From Bacteroidales bacterium (lineage in GTDB: Bacteria; Bacteroidota; Bacteroidia; Bacteroidales; UBA932), in NCBI GenBank assembly GCA_017429205.1, contig JAFRPH010000058.1, positions 1-56,254 of the forward strand: a stretch of 56,254 nt of DNA. Reading direction: 5' to 3'. The position numbers were made by a program, and so were the translations under genes. Position 1 is the stretch's first letter; every line of letters begins with the position of its first letter. The notes beneath the pieces were generated by a model. That model did not search any database. It was not told the DNA's origin and saw only the letters and a list, made by a program, of their open reading frames with translations. Shown in pieces: positions 8,225 through 17,315 of the stretch.

Positions 8225-8269
8225 GCCGTTCCGGTTCAGAACTCCCCGTAGTTCTTGAACCGGAACGGC
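8225..8269. repeat. Large perfect hairpin at the end of the bL12-tail gene
   Basis: The 13-nt arm GCCGTTCCGGTTC (8225-8237) pairs with 8257-8269, and an inner AGAAC/GTTCT helix (8238-8242 and 8251-8255) extends it around a TCCCCGTA loop, giving 18 bp. It spans the stop codon and last codons of the gene ending at 8236 and lies 40 nt before the MoxR start. There is no T-run after it on either strand, so it is more likely an mRNA processing or attenuation hairpin than a classic terminator. Confidence 0.7.
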
Positions 8270-8661
8270 TTGGGGCTCACAAGGCCCCTGCCCCACGGGC
8301 TGTGGTCCTCCAGGCTCCTAAACCAAAGTTCCAGGTCAGTCATGGCCGTATGGGTGCTGTCTTGGGTTACCTGGATCCATTCTGCTCCACTTTTCTGGTA
8401 CAGCAGGGGGCGGTCGCCCGCATAACGTATGTAAAACCGGTCCCCAATTTCAAATCGCACCTCCAGCATCCAGTTGTCCACCAGCTCTTTCGCTTCCCGG
8501 AGGCCGCATTTGTTCGCGTTCCACACAAGCTTTATCATCGCCATCTTGCTTTCTCCCGGGTATTGCTGGCGCCACTGCTGGAGAAAGCGGTCCATGGTGC
8601 CGTCTTTCAGCATCTGCTTGGCTTCTTCCTCCTCGCAAATGCGTATGGTTTTTATGGGCAT
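8236..8661 (-). CDS. Protein with ribosomal L7/L12 C-terminal-like motif
   Basis: 141 aa. The segment MIKLVWNANKCGLREAKELVD at about 40-60 matches the signature of the L7/L12 C-terminal domain (IKxVRxxTGLGLKEAKxLV), the part that contacts translation GTPases. The rest is not L12-like: an acidic N-terminus and a C-terminal half with aromatic beta-strand-like segments (FYIRYAGDRPLLYQKSG). Such domains also appear in non-ribosomal proteins of unknown role. An upstream start at 8730 would add 23 residues; the ATG at 8661 is preceded by AAGGAAT. It sits inside the minus-strand array, 52 nt before the MoxR gene. Confidence 0.65.
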   Translation of the reverse strand: MPIKTIRICEEEEAKQMLKDGTMDRFLQQWRQQYPGESKMAMIKLVWNANKCGLREAKELVDNWMLEVRFEIGDRFYIRYAGDRPLLYQKSGAEWIQVTQDSTHTAMTDLELWFRSLEDHSPWGRGLVSPKPFRFKNYGEF

Positions 8662-9011
8662 AATTCCTTGTCTAAGTCTATAAAAAGATTGGCCTATGGA
8701 CAGCCCGAAGGGCATAGAGTCCAAAATCATATCGAGGACCCGGGCGGCGCGATATCGAGAGCAAAATGAATGTCAACCAAGAGGCTCCATCAGGCCGTCG
8801 TGCGGACGCATGCGGCCAGTGGGACGCAGCTTGGATTTTTTAAAAAAGGAGTCTTGCCGTCCGGAATGGGTCTGGTGAAAAGGTTTTATCAAATATAGTG
8901 GTCCTTCCGGACCAACGGTGTGATCGTCCCTTCCCGGCTGTCCATATTCGGGTTTTCGGCCCCCAAGACAGGGGGCCCCGACCCTGGCCAATCATATTAC
9001 ATTACATCATA
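8662..9011. other. 350-nt gap with hairpin and 15-nt tandem repeat
   Basis: No gene is supported. It holds the upstream region of the bL12-tail gene, a GCCC/GGGC hairpin (8703-8713), the hairpin GGCCCCC (8958-8964) with GGGGGCC (8971-8977), which may end transcription of the coiled-coil gene, and the start of a tandem repeat at 8991-9020. Confidence 0.5.
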
Positions 9012-9020
9012 TTACATCAC
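8991..9020. repeat. 15-nt tandem repeat across a stop codon
   Basis: ATCATATTACATTAC (8991-9005) is followed by ATCATATTACATCAC (9006-9020), differing at one base. On the minus strand the second copy contains the TAA stop of the gene ending at 9012. Confidence 0.75.
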
Positions 9021-9872
9021 AGCTTTCACCTTTTCGTACACCCCCAACAAGTTTTGGGGTATCACCACTTTCAATGCCTTCACGGCTGCATCGTACTTCA
9101 GTCTCTCGGCTTTGCGCGCTTCGCTCCAAAGTTGCAAGGCCGCCGCCAATTCACGGTTCTGCACCTTGTTCTCCTCGTCCACTTTCTCGTCCACCTCGGC
9201 TTTCAGCCTGTTCAGTTCCGCCTGCATGCTGCGGTACTCCTTCTGCAGGGCAAAAAACGCCTCGTTCACCTCTTCTTCGGTAAAGTTGCTCGTGTACTCG
9301 TACACTTCCGCCTCCTGTCCGCTTCCCACCACTTCAGTGGGGTTCTGCTTGTGTTCAAAAAAGTCGTTTCTCGCCTTGGCAAACGCCCCGTCGGGGTGTA
9401 TGCACTTGCCAATCGTCGCACATTTCGCCTCCAGCGCAAAGTAGCGCGCCTTCTGCTCGGCCGTCAGTTCGTCAAACTTCATGTCAAAGGTCGGCTCAGG
9501 CTTCGCCGTAGGCCTCACAAGGTCCTTCCTTCCCTCCTTAATCAGTTCGTCAATGTACGTCTCAAACGTATTGCTCAACTTCAGCTCTTCCTTCGCCCTA
9601 ATCCCTTCGCGCAGGTACGCAATCAGGGATTTCAGCTCGCCAATTTCCCGCAGGGTGGCCCCCAGGGTCTCCAAGTCTGTTTTCGCCGCTTCGTTCTCCA
9701 CGCGGTAGGTTTTTCCGTTCACGGCCAACGTAAAGTCCCGCGAACACAGCTTCATGGCTTTCAGTCTGCTTTCTGCAGCCTCGTACATTTCCTTGGCAAT
9801 GTTTGCCACATGGTTTGCACTCGTAACGGTAAGGCCGTCCTTACCCAGCATGTTTTTCTGTATCATTTGCAT
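9012..9872 (-). CDS. Hypothetical coiled-coil protein
   Basis: 286 aa, soluble, Lys/Glu/Ala-rich. Residues about 205-275 have clear heptad character (EEEVNEAFFALQKEYRSMQ and onward). No catalytic motif or family is recognised. The gene is visibly AT-richer than its neighbours, with more A/T third positions, which suggests later acquisition than the ATPase genes on either side. It lies 53 nt after the ViaA-like gene on the same strand. ATG codons at 9872 and 9866 are both usable. Confidence 0.75.
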   Translation of the reverse strand: MQMIQKNMLGKDGLTVTSANHVANIAKEMYEAAESRLKAMKLCSRDFTLAVNGKTYRVENEAAKTDLETLGATLREIGELKSLIAYLREGIRAKEELKLSNTFETYIDELIKEGRKDLVRPTAKPEPTFDMKFDELTAEQKARYFALEAKCATIGKCIHPDGAFAKARNDFFEHKQNPTEVVGSGQEAEVYEYTSNFTEEEVNEAFFALQKEYRSMQAELNRLKAEVDEKVDEENKVQNRELAAALQLWSEARKAERLKYDAAVKALKVVIPQNLLGVYEKVKAVM

Positions 9873-9925
9873 TGTCTGTTCTGCATTATGATACGGAGAA
9901 ATGGCTCGGGTATTTCAACCTTTTT

Positions 9926-11125
9926 TCAACTTTTTTCATCAGCCGGCCTGACATCGTCCGTGCGCCGGTCCCAGATCCACATCGCGTCGATGACGGGGGT
10001 GGGAGGATGGCTCCCGGTGACGTCCAGGCCGTAGAACTTCATCCCTTTGGCCTTGTTCGCGCGAATGAGGTCCGTCACCGTCTCGCTGAGCGGAGGCCAT
10101 AGGAAATCCGACACGCACAGGATGTCCGTGCTGGAAAAAGCGGTATCCTGGGGGATGATTTCCCGGAAGACCGCGCCGAACAGCTCCTCCTCGTTGTTGC
10201 CGCCGCCGCAGTCGTAGGACAGGAAGCGCACCAGGGCCTTGCGCTGCTTCCGGAGGTTCTTCACAGTGAAACGGTCCATTTCGTCGTTGCCATATAGAAG
10301 GATGGTCACGGGCCGCTGCCGTCGCTTGGCATAGACGGTGACAGCCATCGCGAGGGTCCGGGCGACGTCCGAAGGCCGTCCCGTCATCGACCCGCTCCGG
10401 TCCAGGCAGATGACTACGGGACCGTCCTGCCTGCGCACGGGCTCCTGGCCGGCGGAGGCCGATGCGAAGACTTGAAGCCGCTTCCCGACGAAATTGCGGA
10501 AGAAGACGTCCTCCGTCTCGCGTCCCGCGAGCAGGGCGATCTCGGACGGGAGGAGGCTGTTCAGGTCGTCTCCCACGGTGATGCCGGCGATGTCGGATTT
10601 GGCGGCGGCGGGGAAGCGCCCCGAGGGGGCCTTCTCCTCGCCGCCGGCGCGGCCGATGCGCCGGGCGAGCTTCCGCAAAGAGGGCGGGAGGCTTTTCAGG
10701 AAGCGGAGTTCCTCCCGCCGCTCCTCCTCCCGGGAGAGCGGCTCCTCTTTCCCTTTTCCCCGCCCCTGCGTATCTGTCTGTGCGTGTCGATCTCCGGAAT
10801 CGGCCCCTCTCATCGGCACGGCCTGGAAGAAAAGGTTCGAGAGGAAGGCCTCCAGCCGCATCAGGGCCTCGTCCCGGGAAAGGTCCGGGGTGTCGAGCAG
10901 CTCCTGCGCAAACGCTTCCAGCATTCTGTGCGCTTCTTCCCGCCAGGCTTTCGCTACGCGGACGGCCCCCTTGAACCGGAGGTCGCAGACGCCCAGGACC
11001 AGGATTTCCCGGATGAGGTCTCCGCCGGTGGCCCGGTCGGCGAGGATGTCCTCCACGTCGTACCCGCCCAGATTGGCGGCGATGCACTCGTCCAGGAGCG
11101 CGTCGATCAGCCGGGAGTACAGCAT
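9926..11125 (-). CDS. ViaA-like vWA domain protein
   Basis: 399 aa. A helical N-terminal half ends in a basic/acidic linker. The C-terminal von Willebrand A domain starts VVICLDRSGSMTGRPSDVA (MIDAS motif DxSGSM) at about residue 245, with TDILCVSDF near the end supplying a further metal-site Asp. In E. coli ViaA stimulates the MoxR ATPase RavA and the pair acts at the inner membrane and respiratory complexes. Here the start codon overlaps the stop of the RavA-like gene (TAATG), so the two are translationally coupled. The sequence resembles ViaA in layout; whether its targets are the same is unknown. Confidence 0.85.
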   Translation of the reverse strand: MLYSRLIDALLDECIAANLGGYDVEDILADRATGGDLIREILVLGVCDLRFKGAVRVAKAWREEAHRMLEAFAQELLDTPDLSRDEALMRLEAFLSNLFFQAVPMRGADSGDRHAQTDTQGRGKGKEEPLSREEERREELRFLKSLPPSLRKLARRIGRAGGEEKAPSGRFPAAAKSDIAGITVGDDLNSLLPSEIALLAGRETEDVFFRNFVGKRLQVFASASAGQEPVRRQDGPVVICLDRSGSMTGRPSDVARTLAMAVTVYAKRRQRPVTILLYGNDEMDRFTVKNLRKQRKALVRFLSYDCGGGNNEEELFGAVFREIIPQDTAFSSTDILCVSDFLWPPLSETVTDLIRANKAKGMKFYGLDVTGSHPPTPVIDAMWIWDRRTDDVRPADEKS

Positions 11126-12534
11126 TACCGCGCGGAAGATTTGGAACCGTATCGACGGAGCTCCTCTCCGAGGGCCTCGTAAGCGGAAATGGGCCGGGTG
11201 AACAGGTTGGCGTCCACCTGCGCCCGGAGGATGCCGATGCGGTCGTTGGTGGAGGCCATCACCTCCGAGAGGAAGGACCCGGAGCGCCCGGCCATCGTCC
11301 CTTCCCGGCGCAGCGGATAGCTGAAACTGCCGATGGTCACCATCCCGGCCTTGGGACTGCAGATGGAGAAATCGCCGGGACCGTCCGTCAGAAGGATCGT
11401 CCCGTTCTCTCCGAACCGCCCGCCGGTCCGCCCGCTTCTCAGCCGCTCGTAGTCTTCTGCGGCGATCAGCATCAGTTCGCCCCCGGCCTCGAAAGCGTAG
11501 TGGACGCCCCCGTCGGGGCTCCAGAACTTCGCCGACCCGGTCGCGGGAGCCTTCTTCCACCGGTTTTCATCGACGGAGACGGTTCCTTTCAGCAGTTGGA
11601 CCATGAGTTCCCGGGCGATGTCTTCCCGGACCCGCGGAAGCTGGGCGTCGTTGTCCCAGAGGAGGTGCTCCAGAAGTAGGCAGTCCGACCAGTCCACCGC
11701 CTCCCGGCCGTTGAGGAGGGCCGAGGTCCGGAGTAGGCCGGCGATTTTCTTCCAGCGGCGGTCGGACACGTAGGGGATGCTCTCTTCGTCCTCGTCCTCC
11801 TCGGGATGGAGGTCCGCCTTTGGCGCGTAACGCGTGCGCAAAGCATAGAGGAACTCGAGGATTTCCCCGGGAATGACGATGCCGTCCCGCTCATCGAGCA
11901 TCGCTTTCATCTCTTCCGGGGTGAACGGGAGTTCCGCCGGAATCGGGCAGGGGACGGCCGCCTTCCCGGTCAGGAGTGAGAGGAAGTTCGTCTTGTCCCG
12001 GATCGGGTCTACGATGTAGCGCACGAGGAACCGGTCCCAGAGCGCTTCCAGGCCCTCGCCCTGGGCGGGGAGCTCGTTGGAGGCGGCGATGACCGCCTTG
12101 AGGGGGAGGGGAACATCCTCGCGCCCGTTGCGGAAGATTTTCTCGTTGAGAGCCGTGAGGAGGCTGTTCTGGATGGCGGGGCCGGCCTTCCAGATCTCGT
12201 CGAGGAAGACCACGTCGGCCGTGGGCAGGTAGCCGTCGGTCACGCGTTCGTAGGTGTCGGCGTCCTTGAGCTTGGAGATGGACACCGGGCCGAAGATCTC
12301 GTCCGGGGTGCTGAAGCGGCTCATCAGGTATTCGAACCGGCGGGCGTCCCGGAACGCCAGGGCGAGCCGGCGGGCGATCATACTTTTGGCTACGCCGGGA
12401 AGTCCCAGCAGGAAAATGCTCTCTCCCGCGGCGGCGCTCAGCAGGGCCAGGCCGAGGGCCTCCTCCCGCTCGAGCACCCCGACGGAAAGGGCCTCCAGCA
12501 GCGCTTCGACCCTATTTCTCAGGTTTCTTTCCAT
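11125..12534 (-). CDS. ravA: RavA-like MoxR AAA+ ATPase
   Basis: 469 aa. Walker A GLPGVAKS lies at about 43-50 and Walker B VVFLDEIWKAGPAIQ near 110, with the RavA-type phrase SRFSTPDEIFGPVSI between them. The C-terminal region after the AAA lid is acidic and then all-beta. RavA is a MoxR-family chaperone ATPase that works with ViaA, encoded directly downstream here. The gene starts 23 nt inside the 3' end of the upstream hypothetical gene, so translation is coupled. The gene symbol rests on the pairing and motifs, not on a database match. Confidence 0.85.
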   Translation of the reverse strand: MERNLRNRVEALLEALSVGVLEREEALGLALLSAAAGESIFLLGLPGVAKSMIARRLALAFRDARRFEYLMSRFSTPDEIFGPVSISKLKDADTYERVTDGYLPTADVVFLDEIWKAGPAIQNSLLTALNEKIFRNGREDVPLPLKAVIAASNELPAQGEGLEALWDRFLVRYIVDPIRDKTNFLSLLTGKAAVPCPIPAELPFTPEEMKAMLDERDGIVIPGEILEFLYALRTRYAPKADLHPEEDEDEESIPYVSDRRWKKIAGLLRTSALLNGREAVDWSDCLLLEHLLWDNDAQLPRVREDIARELMVQLLKGTVSVDENRWKKAPATGSAKFWSPDGGVHYAFEAGGELMLIAAEDYERLRSGRTGGRFGENGTILLTDGPGDFSICSPKAGMVTIGSFSYPLRREGTMAGRSGSFLSEVMASTNDRIGILRAQVDANLFTRPISAYEALGEELRRYGSKSSAR

Positions 12535-13084
12535 GTCTCAACTGATAAAGATATTGGTGACGGAGCGGCTTCCGCATAAAGGCCCGCATCGCGTGCGAGA
12601 CTTCCTCAAGGCGCTTCCGATACTGGTCGATGCCGATGTAGAAGTCGCCCGCCCAGCGCGTGTGCACGACCAGCTGGTCCTCGTACATCGTGATGCCCTT
12701 GACGCAACGCGGGCCGTAGCGTTGCTGGAGCTGCTGCATCGTCACGCGGTAGAGGATGTCCGGCGCCTGTTCCGTCGTCCACTCGAACACCCCCGGCACT
12801 TGGCGGAAGAGTTCGTACTGCGCGTCGGAGCACATCCGTTCCGGCCAGGCCTCGCGGTAGAACAGCAGCACGGGGTCGACGGTCTCCAGCGCCTTTTCCA
12901 AGGTGAGTTCATCACCCCGGATCCAGTTGGTGACCCGCCATTCCAGCGGACAGACGATCCGGACGAGACACCGGTCCCTCTCCGGCTCGTATTCCACCTC
13001 CGGGCGGAGCCCCGTTCCGGCGAGCATATCTGCGAGGACACCCCGCAGCCATCCGCACCAAGCGCTTTTGTCCTGCGTGTCCAT
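12512..13084 (-). CDS. Hypothetical protein between SNF2 helicase and RavA-like ATPase
   Basis: 190 aa with many aromatic residues and Arg, no signal peptide or membrane segment. I do not recognise the family. It begins 6 nt after the helicase gene and overlaps the RavA-like start by 23 nt. The tight fit implies it is produced together with both, possibly as an adaptor between the ATPases. The C-terminus is strongly basic (RKPLRHQYLYQLRHGKKPEK). Confidence 0.78.
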   Translation of the reverse strand: MDTQDKSAWCGWLRGVLADMLAGTGLRPEVEYEPERDRCLVRIVCPLEWRVTNWIRGDELTLEKALETVDPVLLFYREAWPERMCSDAQYELFRQVPGVFEWTTEQAPDILYRVTMQQLQQRYGPRCVKGITMYEDQLVVHTRWAGDFYIGIDQYRKRLEEVSHAMRAFMRKPLRHQYLYQLRHGKKPEK

Positions 13085-13090
13085 TGACCG

Positions 13091-16000
13091 TTATCTGAAG
13101 GGGGAAACCATATCCAGGACGTCGTCCATCGTGAGTTTGCCGCTGTAGGCGGTGCCGTCCAGCATCTCGTCCGCGAGCGCCTGCTTGGTCTCGTGCAGCC
13201 GGAGGATCTTCTCCTCGATGGTGTGCCGGGCGATGAGGCGGATGACGGTGACCATCCGCTGCTGGCCGATCCGGTGCGCCCGGTCCATCGCCTGGTTCTC
13301 GATGGCGGGGTTCCACCACGGGTCCAGGAGGATGACGTAGTTCGCCGCCGTGAGGTTGAGCCCGAGGCCGCCGGCCTTGAGGCTGGCGAGGAGGAGGGGG
13401 CAGTCCCCGTCCTGGAACTGCCGCACGATGTCTCCCCGCTCTTCCAGCTCCGTCTGGCCGTCCAGGTACAGGTAGCGGCGCTTCTTCCGGTCCAGGAGGG
13501 CCCGCACCTCGGCGAGGTAGGACGTGAACTGGCTGAAGACCACCACCTGGTTCCCGGGAACGGCCGAGATGGATTCCAGGAGGCCCATCAGGGCGTCGGT
13601 CTTGCTGGACCCCAGCTGCCAGTCGTCGTGGACGAGCGACAGCGACAGGGCCGCGAGGCGGAGTTTCGTCAGCTCGGCGAAGAACTCGACCTTGACGGTG
13701 TCGTCCTGCTTCTTTTTCCTGTTCTTCCCGCCGCCGATGCGGTTCACGTGCGCCTCGACATACTGGCGCATCGCCTCGTACACGCGCATCTCTTCGTCGG
13801 AGAGGTCCACCAGCTGCTCGCAGACGATCTTTTCCGGAAGCTCGTCCAGAACCTCCTCCTTGGTGCGGCGGAGGATGAACGGCTGCACCAGGTCGCGGAG
13901 GAACTCGCTGTGCTGCTCGTCCAGTTCGCCGTGCAGGTAGCGGGCCTTGAAGTCCGACCACTCGCCGAGCAGGCCCGGATTGATGAACTGGAAGAGGTTC
14001 CACAACTCCCCGAGGTGGTTCTGCAGGGGCGTTCCCGTGAGGATGAGCCGGCTGCGAGCCTGGAGGTCCATCGCCGCCGCGCTCACCCGCGTGTTGCGGT
14101 TCTTGATCTGGTGCGCCTCGTCCAGGCAGACGACGTTCCATTCCTTCTGCGCGAGCGCCTTCGACTCCGTGCTGAGCACGCCGTAGGTCGTGAGCACCAG
14201 CTCGCCGGGGCCCGCGGCGGCGATGTGCGCGTCGCGGTGCGCGACGTCGTTGAGGACCGTCACCTTGAGCGACGGGGCGAACTTCGCCACCTCGATCTCC
14301 CAGTTCGGCACGACGGATTTTGGCGCCACGACGAGTGAAGGCCCTTCGGCGGCCTTGCTTAGCAGGAAGGCGATGCTCTGGACGGTCTTTCCCAGGCCCA
14401 TGTCGTCCGCAAGGCACGCGCCGGCGCCCCAGGCGTCGAGGCGCTTCATCCACACGTACCCTTCCTTCTGGTAGTCGCGGAGGGTGGCCTTCAGCCCGTC
14501 CGGCAGCGTCGGGGTGGAGTCGTAGGCCTGCTGCATCCTGTTCAACAGGCTCTTGAATCCCTCGTCCATCGTGCCCCGCAGGCCGCCCTCGTCGCCGAGA
14601 ATCTGCGCGAGATGGCCCACGCGGTACACGGGCACGACCCGGTTCTTGCCGGCGCGGGCGGACATCATCTCGTCCATCGCCTGGAGATGCCGCTGCAGGG
14701 TCTTGGTCATCCGCACATAGTCCTTGTCGCCCAGGCGGATGAATCCCTTCACGTCGGACCGGCGCATCGCCTCCAGAAGGTCGGCGAGCTTGAACCGGTC
14801 CTCGCCGATGGACACCTCCCCCTCCACCTCGAACCAGTTGACGCCGGACTTGACCGTGATGTCGATGTCCTTGTCCTTCACGTCCCCCCGGAAGCGCAGC
14901 GCGCGGCCCTCCGGCCATTCGACGAAGCACTTGTCGCGGTGGTCGTAGGCCCAGGAGAGCACGCCGAGAAGCGACTCGCTGGCGTAGAGCTCGCCGTGCT
15001 TCCCGTCCTGGAATTCCAGCGCCAGCTCCTCCTTGAGGTAGCCCGTCAGCGCGGCATAGTTGTCGTATTCGGCCTGGAGGTCGCGGCGGATGAAGCGCGG
15101 GTCGCCGCCCGAGGTGTCATAGACGTCCTCGGGCCCCCGGCCGGGCTCGCACCGCAGGTCGCTTTCCTCGAAGGGGGCGGCCGAGAGGTCGATTCCGTAC
15201 CCGTCCCCGTCCGGGAGCGGGGTGAGTCGGATGCAGATGCGCGGGCTTCCCTGGAGGGTGGGGATGACCGCCATCGCGGGCAGGTCCGACCGCACCTCGA
15301 GGATCCCTTCCAGCGAGTCGATGGTGTGCCGGATGAGCGGCAGCGCAGAGACGGGGAAAACCCCTACCGTCAGCAGGCGCGCGAGGATGTCGCGCTGGAC
15401 GGGGTTCGCCCGGATGCAGGTGTACTTGCCGCCATTGCGGAGGACGGAGACTTCCGGAACGGTTCCGTCCTGGCGGCGCACCACGTTCGAGGAGACCGCG
15501 ATGGACCCGTCTTTGCCGGAGAAGGCCACGAAGGGCTGTTCCAACGCCACGGGAAGCAGCCGGTACGGGGGTCGGTAGAACTGCCCCGTGAACAGCCGCC
15601 CGCTCCCGGCCAGGACGGGAAGGACGACTTCGGTGTCGGGCTGGTCGACGACTTTGTTCCCGAGTCCCCGGGCGACCTGGTGGTCGAGCAGGTCCATCGA
15701 GTCGTAGCCGCCCTTGACGAGCCGGCTGCGGGACAGGAGCTTGTCCCCGGACCATTCCGTTTCTCCGGGCAGGCGGCGCTGTTCGATGACGGCGGTGATC
15801 CACTTGTCGTCCACGAAATAGATGATCCGCTTCTCGGAGGCGTCCTCCTGCTTCGAGGAGGCGACGGAGGCGGAAAGGTCGTTCAGCGCCATTTCCCAGG
15901 CTTCCTTTCTGGGGATGGCGGACAGGACGCCGGGACCGCCGAAGAGATCGCGCAGGTGCTGTTTTTCGGCGGAGACCGTCGGACAGAACTCCGCCGTCTC

Positions 16001-17152
16001 GTTGCGGAAAACGGGAATGCAGGGGACGGCCGACGGGTCCAGCCCGAGGGCGGAGATCCGCTCGTCGTCCGCCTTGAAATACCGCAGCACGGCGAGCGCC
16101 ATGTCCCGTCCCAGAACGGTCCGATCCCGTTCCAGGTGCTTCCGGAGTTCGCCGGCGACGAGGCCCAGGCTGTTCTTCTCGCTTTCGTCCATATGGACAA
16201 GGAGCGTCTGCGTCACGGCGTGCATCGGGTCGTAGCGGAAGCCGGAACTCAGCTTCAGCGCGTCCAGCGCCCGCTCCGCCCGGGCGCTCTGGTACTTCCG
16301 GATGCTGCGCACCAGGCACAGCGCGTAGAACCAGGTCATCAGCCGGTCCGGGAACGTTCCGTCGCAGCCGGGCGGCGTCAGGGACCGGGCCTTCAGGAAC
16401 GTTTCAAGCGCCTCGGGCAGATTCCCTTTCAGCAACTGGTCCGTAGCCCGGATGCCGTCGGCCCAGAAGGACCGGCCCGGCGAAGGATCTTCGGGGAGGA
16501 CGCCGGTGAGATAGTAGGTGTAGGCGGCGGTCCGGCCGGGGATGTCCACCGACCGGGGGAAACCGTCTCGGGCGTATGCCAGGACGGTGTCGAGGGTGCT
16601 TTCATCCAGCAGCCCGTTCTCGAACTTGTCCTGCAGGAAGATGGCGAGGAGCTGCTCTGCCTCCTTCTGCGGGAGGATGGACAGGACTTTGTCCCCATAG
16701 CCGTCGGCGAAGAGGAGGTCGATGAAATACTGCCAGATGCCCTCCTTGGCGGGGAAGCGGAGCTTTCGCGCCTGGGAAAGGTTTCCGGCGGCGATGCATT
16801 CCGCGACCGCCCACAGGTAGGCCGACGTCTCGGACCGGAACCGGCTGAAATCCCCGTAGGCGCGGGCCCATTCCGGGAAATGCTTCACGACCGGGACGAC
16901 GATGCGGAAATAGTCCCGCGGCAGGATTTCCCCGCCCACGAGGAAGCCTTTCTGCTCCAAGGCTTTCCGATCGGCCTCCGTCCGGCCCTTCGGGATTTCG
17001 AAACGGCCGTCGTAGAGGGTGACCGTCCAGGGATTGAGCGGGAAGCCGCCGCGGTAGGCGCAGTAACCCAACAGCCGGAACTGGCCGGGGGTCAGGCCGG
17101 GAAACGCTTCGGCTACTTCAAGAGGGAGCGACAATTCTTTTTTACTGGGCAT
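13091..17152 (-). CDS. Large SNF2-family DNA-dependent ATPase
   Basis: 1353 aa. The SNF2 ATPase occupies the C-terminal third: motif I DDMGLGKT near 915, motif II LDEAHQIKN (DEAH) near 1005, motif III LTGTPLQNHLGELWNLF, motif V GGLGLNLTAA and motif VI MDRAHRIGQQR. The long N-terminal region of about 880 residues has no family I can name, though bacterial SNF2 proteins often carry a SWIM or other substrate module there. It should translocate on double-stranded DNA. The ATG at 17152 follows a -7 box by 5 nt; the ATG at 17182 would lie upstream of that box. It heads the minus-strand array with two MoxR/vWA pairs. Confidence 0.88.
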   Translation of the reverse strand: MPSKKELSLPLEVAEAFPGLTPGQFRLLGYCAYRGGFPLNPWTVTLYDGRFEIPKGRTEADRKALEQKGFLVGGEILPRDYFRIVVPVVKHFPEWARAYGDFSRFRSETSAYLWAVAECIAAGNLSQARKLRFPAKEGIWQYFIDLLFADGYGDKVLSILPQKEAEQLLAIFLQDKFENGLLDESTLDTVLAYARDGFPRSVDIPGRTAAYTYYLTGVLPEDPSPGRSFWADGIRATDQLLKGNLPEALETFLKARSLTPPGCDGTFPDRLMTWFYALCLVRSIRKYQSARAERALDALKLSSGFRYDPMHAVTQTLLVHMDESEKNSLGLVAGELRKHLERDRTVLGRDMALAVLRYFKADDERISALGLDPSAVPCIPVFRNETAEFCPTVSAEKQHLRDLFGGPGVLSAIPRKEAWEMALNDLSASVASSKQEDASEKRIIYFVDDKWITAVIEQRRLPGETEWSGDKLLSRSRLVKGGYDSMDLLDHQVARGLGNKVVDQPDTEVVLPVLAGSGRLFTGQFYRPPYRLLPVALEQPFVAFSGKDGSIAVSSNVVRRQDGTVPEVSVLRNGGKYTCIRANPVQRDILARLLTVGVFPVSALPLIRHTIDSLEGILEVRSDLPAMAVIPTLQGSPRICIRLTPLPDGDGYGIDLSAAPFEESDLRCEPGRGPEDVYDTSGGDPRFIRRDLQAEYDNYAALTGYLKEELALEFQDGKHGELYASESLLGVLSWAYDHRDKCFVEWPEGRALRFRGDVKDKDIDITVKSGVNWFEVEGEVSIGEDRFKLADLLEAMRRSDVKGFIRLGDKDYVRMTKTLQRHLQAMDEMMSARAGKNRVVPVYRVGHLAQILGDEGGLRGTMDEGFKSLLNRMQQAYDSTPTLPDGLKATLRDYQKEGYVWMKRLDAWGAGACLADDMGLGKTVQSIAFLLSKAAEGPSLVVAPKSVVPNWEIEVAKFAPSLKVTVLNDVAHRDAHIAAAGPGELVLTTYGVLSTESKALAQKEWNVVCLDEAHQIKNRNTRVSAAAMDLQARSRLILTGTPLQNHLGELWNLFQFINPGLLGEWSDFKARYLHGELDEQHSEFLRDLVQPFILRRTKEEVLDELPEKIVCEQLVDLSDEEMRVYEAMRQYVEAHVNRIGGGKNRKKKQDDTVKVEFFAELTKLRLAALSLSLVHDDWQLGSSKTDALMGLLESISAVPGNQVVVFSQFTSYLAEVRALLDRKKRRYLYLDGQTELEERGDIVRQFQDGDCPLLLASLKAGGLGLNLTAANYVILLDPWWNPAIENQAMDRAHRIGQQRMVTVIRLIARHTIEEKILRLHETKQALADEMLDGTAYSGKLTMDDVLDMVSPFR

Positions 17153-17157
17153 CGGTG

Positions 17158-17165
17158 CAAAAATA
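17158..17165 (-). promoter_or_regulatory. -7 box of the SNF2-led array, leaderless spacing
   Basis: On the minus strand TATTTTTG matches TAnnTTTG exactly and ends 5 nt before the ATG at 17152. A TTTG is seen at 17180-17183, but its 14-nt spacing is short. Confidence 0.5.
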
Positions 17166-17279
17166 GGCCGGCATTGTGCCAAAGAATGGCAGAATGCCGA
17201 TGAAATGATCTACTTAAGGAAATACGCAAGCGGGATTCACATTTTTCAAGAGAAGAGAAAAAACGGCGCGGAATCTTCG

Positions 17280-17287
17280 TATATTTG
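17280..17287 (+). promoter_or_regulatory. -7 box of the ADP-ribosyltransferase-like gene
   Basis: TATATTTG, an exact TAnnTTTG match, 28 nt before the ATG at 17316. It excludes an upstream start at 17205. Confidence 0.6.
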
Positions 17288-17315
17288 TCAGCAAACCACA
17301 TTCATCGACACGACA

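Noticed and set aside
8991..9020. 15-nt tandem repeat as a regulatory array
   Set aside because: Only two copies, and it overlaps a stop codon; more likely a simple duplication.
14612..17203. An 863-codon plus-strand frame opposite the SNF2 gene
   Set aside because: Same cause: a shadow of a GC-rich minus-strand gene with clear SNF2 motifs.
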